Origin: Aldrovandia affinis
Lineage: Eukaryota > Chordata > Actinopteri > Notacanthiformes > Halosauridae
Length of the DNA: 64,000 nucleotides
Direction: 5' to 3'
NCBI GenBank assembly: GCA_029706075.1
Contig: JAINUG010000396.1
Span: 186,001-250,000 of the forward strand
Shown: in pieces, positions 57,879 to 64,000 of the stretch
Layout: every line of letters starts with the position of its first letter
Numbering within the stretch: position 1 is the stretch's first letter
Notes under the pieces: generated by a model
Seen by the model: the letters and a program-made list of their open reading frames with translations, nothing else
What the model was told of the DNA's origin: nothing
Databases searched by the model: none
Translations under genes and position numbers: made by a program

Positions 57879-59496
57879 GCATCCGAAGCAATGACCGTTC
57901 ACTCTCAGAAACTCCACTTTTGACTCATGTTGTTCAGTTTTGAACTGTCGGCAATCAGTTAATGCATGTTTACCTCGACAGAACCCACATGTGGTAGTAC
58001 GAATACCAGTAGTGTTATTTTGTTGTTGTTGTTGAACTTGTTGTTGTTGTTGCTTGAAGGAATGGCTGGTAGGGTTGCTGTCAGCCACCACTGCCACTGT
58101 AGTGGCAAAACTGCTCCCTCTACTCTTTGATGGTTTTGGCTGTTGTTTAAGGTCTGCTGTCCTGGTCCTGGGGACCACCTTTTTGCCAGAGAGTGGATCT
58201 TGTATATCTCCAAACAATGGGTCTAAAAGGATTTCAGCTTGTCTCTCTATGAATTCCACGAGGTGTTGGAATCTCGCCCTCTGGCTGGTTCTTACCATTG
58301 AGCTGCTGTCCTCCATTTATCTCGTAGCTTGTAAGGAAGCTTAGATGTCATCAGCCTTAGATTGGAGGGAATGTCAAGCTCCTTCAGATACTTTAAGTCC
58401 TGCATGGCGTTATAGCATCCCCGTAGGTAGAGTGCATAGGCCTGCAGTGCCTTTCCATCATCTGCCTTGATGGCAGTCCAGCTCAATGCTTTCTCCAAGT
58501 ATGCGTTTGTGACCTTGACCTAATTTCCAAAATGTTTCTTTAATAGCCATTTGGCTTCAGCATAACCCTGACGTGCATCCATGTTCAGACAGCTGTGAAC
58601 AAGGTCCCTGGGCTGGTCTGAGGTGTACTGCTCAAGAAAGTAGAACCTGTCCTGACTGCTACTTGTCTTGTCCTCAACTAAGTATTCGAATGCATGTATG
58701 AATGACTGATAGGTGAGCGGGTCACCGTTAAACACAGTGATCTCCCTAGCTGGGAGTAAGGCCAGCTTTTGCTGCATGATGATGAGGTAAGCAATGTCAC
58801 GCTGCTCCCTAGTGTTGGGAGCATCATGGCTGGTGGTTGAATTGGCCTCCTTATTGTGATCTCTGGGTTGACTTGACCTTCTCATCATTATGTATTCTTA
58901 TGTTCTTATGTAGGTTCCCATTGGCCTGGGGGGTTTAAAACCCCTTGTAAAGGTGTTTTGGGAACTAAATTGAGTTGATAGAACTCTATCTCGGGAGAGT
59001 CAGGTTCCACATGTTCTGTGGTTTTGGTTTTACAAGAATAAAAATAGGCGTTCATGGCATCTCCCTGAGCTTGATCGTCCAGGTCCTCACTTTGAAGGAC
59101 TTCCATTTTGGCAGCTGATGCTGCTATCTCTGTTTCCAGCTCCATCCCTTCCATTTTTGTTTTCAATTCCAACTCCTGAAGTTGTAGGTCATGTTTGGCC
59201 TTTAATGCTGTGGCACGGGCTAATAAAGCTGCTTTCTCAGCTGCTGCCTTTTTGCATGCTGAAGAGACTGAGGAGGTCCTTGATCCTGTTTTGGATTGTC
59301 CAGATTTGTGTGATACATTAGAAATGCTGTCCTCCAGTGCAACCTGTGGTTGAGCATGCTCCTTTATTAATGTATCCTTTTTCCATGTTTCAATTTCCTT
59401 AGCAAAGTAATACAAATTAGTCATTCTGGCCTCATACCATTCCACTTCATCATTTTCCAGCGGTAAAATTCCAACAAAAGTTCCATTTATTTGCAT
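57879..59496 (-). pseudogene. BEL/Pao gag region
   Basis: ATG at 59496. The first frame to 58906 (196 codons) has a long Ala/Glu/Lys-rich helical stretch likely to be coiled coil. 58888-58520 has the BEL gag block PAREITVFNGDPLTYQSF and LWLKKHFGN-type end before a TAG. 58498-58292 continues it, and 58316-57867 has a Gln-rich run and the zinc-binding CGFCRGKHALTDC. The TAG at 58520 and the other breaks also occur in the duplicated copy at 32758-34771. The family role is capsid assembly. Confidence 0.75.
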
Positions 59497-60702
59497 TCAA
59501 ACAAAATATATTCTCTGCAGTTTCAACATAAATCCAATACGATTAATCCAATAAAACAATACCTTTTGTTTGCGTGGGTGAGTGTGGTCAAAAACTGTTT
59601 CGCTCCCCGTCTGACGAGGACTCTCTCCAGGTGAGCAGCATTTCATTGATTACACAGATTTCTATACTAACAGGATTACATGAAGAGGGAGCCATCCAGA
59701 GGTAAGCGTAAGATAACTAAGGCAAGTAATATACACATATACACAGTAATATACACATAATTCCATATCCTATAGAATGCATCAAACCATAACTAAGGTA
59801 AGTGATTAATATAAACATAATTCCATATCCTACAGAATGCATCAATCCATAACTAAGGTAAGTGATTAATATAAACATATTGTTTGATACATGTTTACAT
59901 TCATATTTTTATGTTTTTTTATGTTTCCTTTTTCACAGGTCAAATTAACCAAATCAACTTAAAGGTCAATTGTGGCTCCAACAATTACAATTACCTTAAC
60001 TGCCTAATATAATTTAAAGTGAACATATATAGGCCTAGCTATGTTAAGAGTGAAGGACTGTCACTGCCAAACCCGCAGCATCCAGAATGGATTATCCTCC
60101 TGACAAGTGCGCCGAACTGTGGCGCGAATCTAGGTGTCTCATGCCTCATGCTGCATGGAGAATTGCTTTTTTAAATTTTTAAATTTTTGTATTTCGCACG
60201 ACTGCTCGACTAAAACAAATCTCGGTCGACCAACAGCCTATCGACCAAACAATCGACCAGTCAACTAAATGGGGTCAGCCCTAGCAACCTCCCTATCCCA
60301 GTCCGTGTCTCCTCTTCTAGATTTCCTAGAAGGAGAGATTCTACTCACAGCCGCAACCCCGCCAATCTCATCTACCTTCCTAGATCTTCCGGTGTTGACG
60401 TGGTGGTAGCAGGTGGACTATCCGCTGTCCGGAAGGCCGATTTCATCTCAGCCCAGGCCTCACTACTCTCCCTGCAGTTCCTGGCGCTCACGGAGACATG
60501 GATCACTCCGCAGAACACGGCCACCCCTGCTGCTCTCTCTGCTGCCTACACCTTCTCCCACAGTCCACTACCCACAGGTAGAGGTGGAGGGACAGGTATA
60601 CTGATCTCCCCCCTGTGGAGATTTGGTATTGTTCCTCTTCTGCACTTCTCACCCTCCTCCTTTGAATTTCATGCTGTCACTGTCACTGTTCCATGCAAAC
60701 TA
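57969..60702. repeat. segmental duplication, copy 2 (paired with 32758-35490)
   Basis: See copy 1. Same order and orientation, 25.2 kb away. The left limit of similarity is TTTACCTCGACAG at 57969; the right limit lies within L2 near 60700. Confidence 0.85.
60061..60283 (+). mobile_element. hAT terminal fragment (duplicated copy)
   Basis: Counterpart of 34850-35071, ending GGGGTCAGCCCTA. Part of the segmental duplication. Confidence 0.55.
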
Positions 60703-60956
60703 CACATCATTGTTGTCTATTGCCCATCAGGTCCACTGGGGAGTTTCCTAGATGAGATGGATGCCCTACTCAGCTCCTTCCCTGAGGATGGCACTCCCGT
60801 CTTACTTCACGGTGACTTCAACCTGTTGCTGGACCCTCAGTCCTCCGCATTTCTCCCCCTGCTTCAGTCCTTCGACTTCACCATGGCTGAATCCCCATCC
60901 ACCCACAAGGCTGGTAACCAACTGGACCTGGTCTTCACTAGGACATGGTTCAAGTC
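60284..60956 (+). mobile_element. L2 LINE (family A) endonuclease fragment, cut by gypsy element
   Basis: A single frame from 60400 reads VVAGGLSAVRKADFISAQA, LALTETWITPQN, PTGRGGGTGILISPLW, HAVTVTVPCKLHIIVVY, LHGDFNLLLDPQSSAFLP and KAGNQLDLVFTRT. This is the same endonuclease as at 35150-35730, but with an intact frame. It stops near 60956 at the LTR of the gypsy element. Confidence 0.8.
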
Positions 60957-61403
60957 TGTCACACGCCACGTGACACACCCTGGACGGGAACAGAGTAGTC
61001 CAGACACGGAGTGGAGTTTTTCGGTCTACGGACCGGACTTTTATTTATTTGATTCTCGGCGCGTTCTCTGTTCCCCCACTGGGCGAGAACGAGCACCGGG
61101 AGCGTAAAATGATAAACTCAACTAAACACGTTACCCTAATTGCCGCGAAGCTTTCGGGTAACTAAATGAAAAGACCAAAACTAAATCATACAATATCGAA
61201 CCGGCTCTTTCTTAGTCCGTTCGATATTTCCTTCACTTTGGTTCGTTTTTCTCTCGTTGTCCTTTCCTCGCTCCTCGGTCTCAAACGCCTCTCTGGTTCC
61301 AGCCACCTACTGAAGGGAACAGAGCAGTCTTAAAGCACACAGATGTAATTATTATCGACAGGACCGGTGTGTGCGCTTACTGCTCTGCCAGTAGGCGTGG
61401 CCG

Positions 61404-62775
61404 CTAATCGTCCTGATTAGCTGCTGAGACCGACGCCTTCCACACACCTCCATCGCCAGAATGTGGCCAGGGCCCATTCGGTTCGACAGACTCCCCCCCC
61501 TCCCTGGAGAGGAAGTCTGCGCACCCATTCGCGGACCCTGGCCGATGGATCACTCGGAAGCAAAAGGGCTGTAGCGCGAGATACCACCGAGTGATCCTGG
61601 AGTTGGTGTCCTTCATTCTGTGTAGCCACTGGAGGGGTGCATGGTCGGTATAGAGGGTGAAGGCCTTGCCCAGGAGGTAGTACCGGAGGGTGAGAGAGGC
61701 CCATTTGATCGCCAGACACTCCTTTTCTATGGTGCTGTAGCGGGCCTCTCTCTGAGAAAGCTTCCGGCTGATGTAACATACCGGTCGCTCCTCCCCCCCA
61801 CGCTCCTGGGACAAAACTGCACCCACCCCCTATCCGGCGTCGGTCTGTAAAATAAAAGGCAGAGAGAAATCAGGGCTGATTAGCAGAGGGCCGCCACATA
61901 GAGTCGCTTTTATACTCACGAACGCCGCCTGGCACTGCTCCGTCCACTGGACCGGATCTGAGGCTCCCTTTCGGGTAAGATCAGTTAGGGGACTGGCTAG
62001 TGCCGAAAAGCCCGGAATAAACCGGCGATAATAATTTGCCAGTCCCAAAAAGGATCTCACCTGTTTTTAGACTTGGGCTGTGGGCAGGCAGAAATGGCTG
62101 CGGTTTTATCAATCAAGGGTCTGACCTGCCCCCGCCCAAGAGGAACCCCAGATACCGTACCTCTCTCCGCCCAATAGCGCACTTACCTGGGTTAGCAGTG
62201 AGCCCCGCTCCCCTCAGCGTCTGTAGGACGGCCCGCAAATGCTGCATATGCCGCTCCCAATCATGGCTATAGATGACAATGTCATCCAAATATGCTGCGG
62301 CATATGCAGCATGCGGTCAAGTAGCCTATCCATTAGACGCTGAAAGGTGGCCGGAGCCCCATGCAGACCGAAAGGCAAGGTCAGGAATTGGTGTAAGCCG
62401 AACGGAGTAGAGAATGCCGACTTTTCCTGGACGCTGGAGACAAGGGAATCTGCCAGTAGCCCTTGGTTAAATCCAGTGTCGAATAAAAGCAAGCAGTGCC
62501 CAACCGATCCAGCAGCTCGTCAACCGGGGCATTGGATAGGCATCGAATTTTGATACTGCGTTAACTTTCCTGTAGTCCACACAGAATCGAACAGACCCAT
62601 CAGGCTTAGGCACAAGCACAATGGGGCTGCACCAGTCACTATTAGACTCCTCTATTACCCCCATGTCTAGCATTTTTCCAATTCTTCCTGAACCACTTTT
62701 TTTTGTGTTCAGGCAAGCGATATGGCCGGCTCTAATCACGGTGCCTGGCGGGGTCTGAATGTGGTGTTCAATCAA
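61404..62775 (-). pseudogene. gypsy reverse transcriptase and RNase H region, frameshifted
   Basis: 62775-62467 has TPPGTVIRAG, MLDMGVIEES, WCSPIVLVPKPDGSVRFCVD and AYPMPRL. 62492-62214 has FSTPFGLHQFLTLPFGLHG and APATFQRLMD; the YLDD catalytic box lies at about 62288 in another frame. 62060-61830 has FLGLANYYRRFIPGF. 61826-61404 is RNase H, with GAVLSQE, YSTIEKECLAIKWA, LYTDHAPLQWL and NGCADFLSR. At least three shifts. RNase H is unbroken and near complete. Confidence 0.83.
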
Positions 62776-62825
62776 GTCCGTTCGCCCGGGTAAGGGAAAA
62801 CACGTCAGAAAAACAGCGTTGTAAA

Positions 62826-63773
62826 TTACTCACCTCTGCTCGCTGGCCCGGCGTAAGATGGCTGCCAACGGGACCGGAAGTCCTGTGCTTTCAATTGGAA
62901 TTTCCGGTCCCAGCTCATCTCGGGATTTTCTGGCATGGCAAGCGAAACAGGGTCTACCACCTCCCACCGTTTTAATAAATTTAGGTGGTATATCTGACGT
63001 GAGCCACCTCTATCCGAGCGAATGACTTCATAATCAACATCCCCCACTCGCCGTGTAACCTCAAAGGGCCCTTGCCACTTTGCGAGCAGCTTAGATGCTG
63101 ACGTTGGGAGTAATACTAGGACTTGATCTCCCGGTTGAAAATTTCGCAATTGTGCCCCCTGTTATATTGCCGTCTCTGTCGTTCCTGGGCCTGGAGCAAA
63201 TGTTCTCGTGAAATTTGTCAGTGAGTGCAGCTTTGCTCGTAGGTCCATGACGTATTGAATTTCATTTTTGCTGGGGCTCGGATTTTCCTCCCAAGTTTCT
63301 TTTAATAAATCCAGAATACCCCTGGGACGTCGCCCATATAATAATTCGAACGGGGAAAACCCAGTGGAGGCTTGGGGAACCTCTCTGACGGCAAACATCA
63401 GCGGATCAATTAGTTTGTGCCAATTCTTTAAATCGGTTTGAAAGAACTTACGCATCATGGATTTCAATGTCTGATTGAACCGCTCTACCAGCCCGTCAGT
63501 TTGTGGGTGGTATACGCTAGTTCGAATCGACTTGATGTCCAATAATGCGTACAGTTCCTTCAGTGTTCGTGACATAAATGAAGTGCCTTGATCAGTGAGA
63601 ATCTCTTTCGGGATTCCCACCCGGGAGAAAAAGTGGAACAACTCCTCCGCAATAGTCTTTGCAGATATATTGCGGAGGGGTACAGCCTCAGGGTATCGCG
63701 TTGCGTAGTCTACGATAACTAATACAAAGCGGTACCCTTTGGCACTCCGATCAAATGGCCCGATAAGGTCCAT
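62826..63773 (-). pseudogene. gypsy integrase core and C-terminal domain
   Basis: The core frame 63773-63162 starts at MDLIGPFD with the first catalytic Asp, has LTDQGTSF with the second (residue 61) and DGLVERFN with the Glu (residue 97). I count 35 residues between the last two, the D,D35E spacing. A shift near 63160 leads to 63149-62826, with LLAKWQGPFEVTRRVG and RQIYHLNLLKRW, the GPY/F-type C-terminal domain. A stop at about 62828-62826 separates it from the reverse transcriptase, only ~50 nt away. Confidence 0.83.
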
Positions 63774-63803
63774 TCCAATTCTTTCGAACGGAACCTCTAT
63801 TAA

Positions 63804-64000
63804 CCCCCTGAGGTCGACGGGAGCGGCGCCGCTCCCAGCAGCAATAAAAGTATATTACTATTTCTAACTTGGCGATATTTTATCATACACACGCGACAAA
63901 AACATTGACAGAAACCTTAGAATCGCGACTTTCCGATTTGAGCACTGGCAAATCAAATGGGATTTTTAAATTAGGTTAATTAGACCAAAAGTAAACCTTG
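63804..64000. mobile_element. TTAA-target element e3, partial (runs off window)
   Basis: Begins after TTAA at 63800-63803 with CCCCCTGAGGTCGAC and is the reverse complement of the right end of e2, including the palindrome GGGAGCGGCGCCGCTCCC at 63819-63836. It interrupts the gypsy integrase frame. The other end and TTAA are beyond 64000. Confidence 0.82.

Larger units (their letters stand above)
48116..59983 (-). mobile_element. BEL/Pao LTR retrotransposon, interrupted and degenerate
   Basis: Domain order on the minus strand is 5' LTR (from 59983), gag, zinc-knuckle and protease, reverse transcriptase with RNase H, integrase, polypurine tract, 3' LTR. This is the normal BEL/Pao order. Element e2 (52622-57874) interrupts it at a TTAA within the gag/nucleocapsid part. 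Subtracting e2 leaves an element of about 6.6 kb. Several stops and frame shifts make it defective. The 5' LTR holds two direct copies of a 60-bp unit (about 59757-59876). Confidence 0.85.
60957..63799 (-). mobile_element. Gmr1-like Ty3/gypsy retrotransposon, integrase upstream of RT
   Basis: On the minus strand the order is integrase core (63773-63162), integrase C-terminal domain (63149-62826), reverse transcriptase (62775-61830), RNase H (61826-61404), then a presumed 3' LTR starting near 61390 and ending near 60957 with TGTCACACG on the plus strand. Standard Ty3/gypsy elements have integrase last. The INT-RT-RNaseH order is the hallmark of the Gmr1 group first described in Atlantic cod. 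The left part is cut by TTAA element e3 at 63800-63803, so gag and protease are outside the window. LTR limits are approximate. Confidence 0.8.

Overview
The window looks like nuclear DNA of a ray-finned fish, most likely a teleost. The evidence is two exons of a vertebrate cell-polarity gene with consensus splice sites, dense dinucleotide and minisatellite arrays, and a mix of transposable elements typical of fish (L2, CR1-like and RTE/I-like LINEs, BEL/Pao, Gmr1-like Ty3/gypsy, Tc1/IS630-like, hAT, TTAA-target elements). There is no bacterial-type gene, operon, CRISPR array or phage.

Host gene. Two minus-strand exons, 5346-5496 and 2487-2590, encode the stretch of PARD3B (Par-3 family polarity scaffold) that follows the N-terminal oligomerisation domain. 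Exon phases agree across the intron. The window therefore holds the upstream intron (5497 to beyond 64000, over 58 kb), the intron between the exons (2591-5345) and part of the next intron (2486 downwards). Everything else I can identify lies inside these introns.

Layout. 1-1400: CR1-like LINE fragment and a tRNA-derived SINE. 2487-5535: the two exons; the upstream one sits between a downstream GT/CA array and a CA/GT array that touches its splice acceptor. 6008-8345: an octamer-based satellite split by a LINE tail. 9100-13490: LINE, Tc1 and IS630-like fragments, then an intron-containing hAT element. 14000-18990: LTR-like and Tc1 pieces and a three-level nest (IS630-like, TIR element, hAT MITE). 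18990-22793: an L2 LINE split by a TTAA-target element. 24000-25735: minisatellites and a probable solo LTR. 28055-29421: TTAA-target element e1. 29672-38232: RTE/I-like LINE, partial BEL/Pao, hAT end and L2. 38233-41760: GT arrays with a solo LTR, pyrimidine tract, 23-bp minisatellite. 41780-44640: LINE into which L2 inserted, into which a DD35E IS630/Tc1 element inserted. 46210-48116: Tc1, hAT and L2 pieces. 48116-59983: BEL/Pao interrupted by TTAA element e2, itself interrupted by a nearly full-length L2. 59984-64000: duplicated hAT/L2 flank, Gmr1-like gypsy element, and a third TTAA element running off the end.

The strongest observations are: (1) a 151-nt exon between complementary dinucleotide arrays, with its 3' splice site abutting about 18 TG units; (2) a TTAA-target family whose copies differ at six positions of an 18-bp subterminal palindrome, those six being exactly three base-paired positions; (3) several TTAA insertions whose flanking codons stay in phase; (4) a ~2.7-kb segmental duplication with asymmetric breakpoints; (5) a gypsy element with integrase before reverse transcriptase. 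All assignments come from reading motifs; no database search was run.
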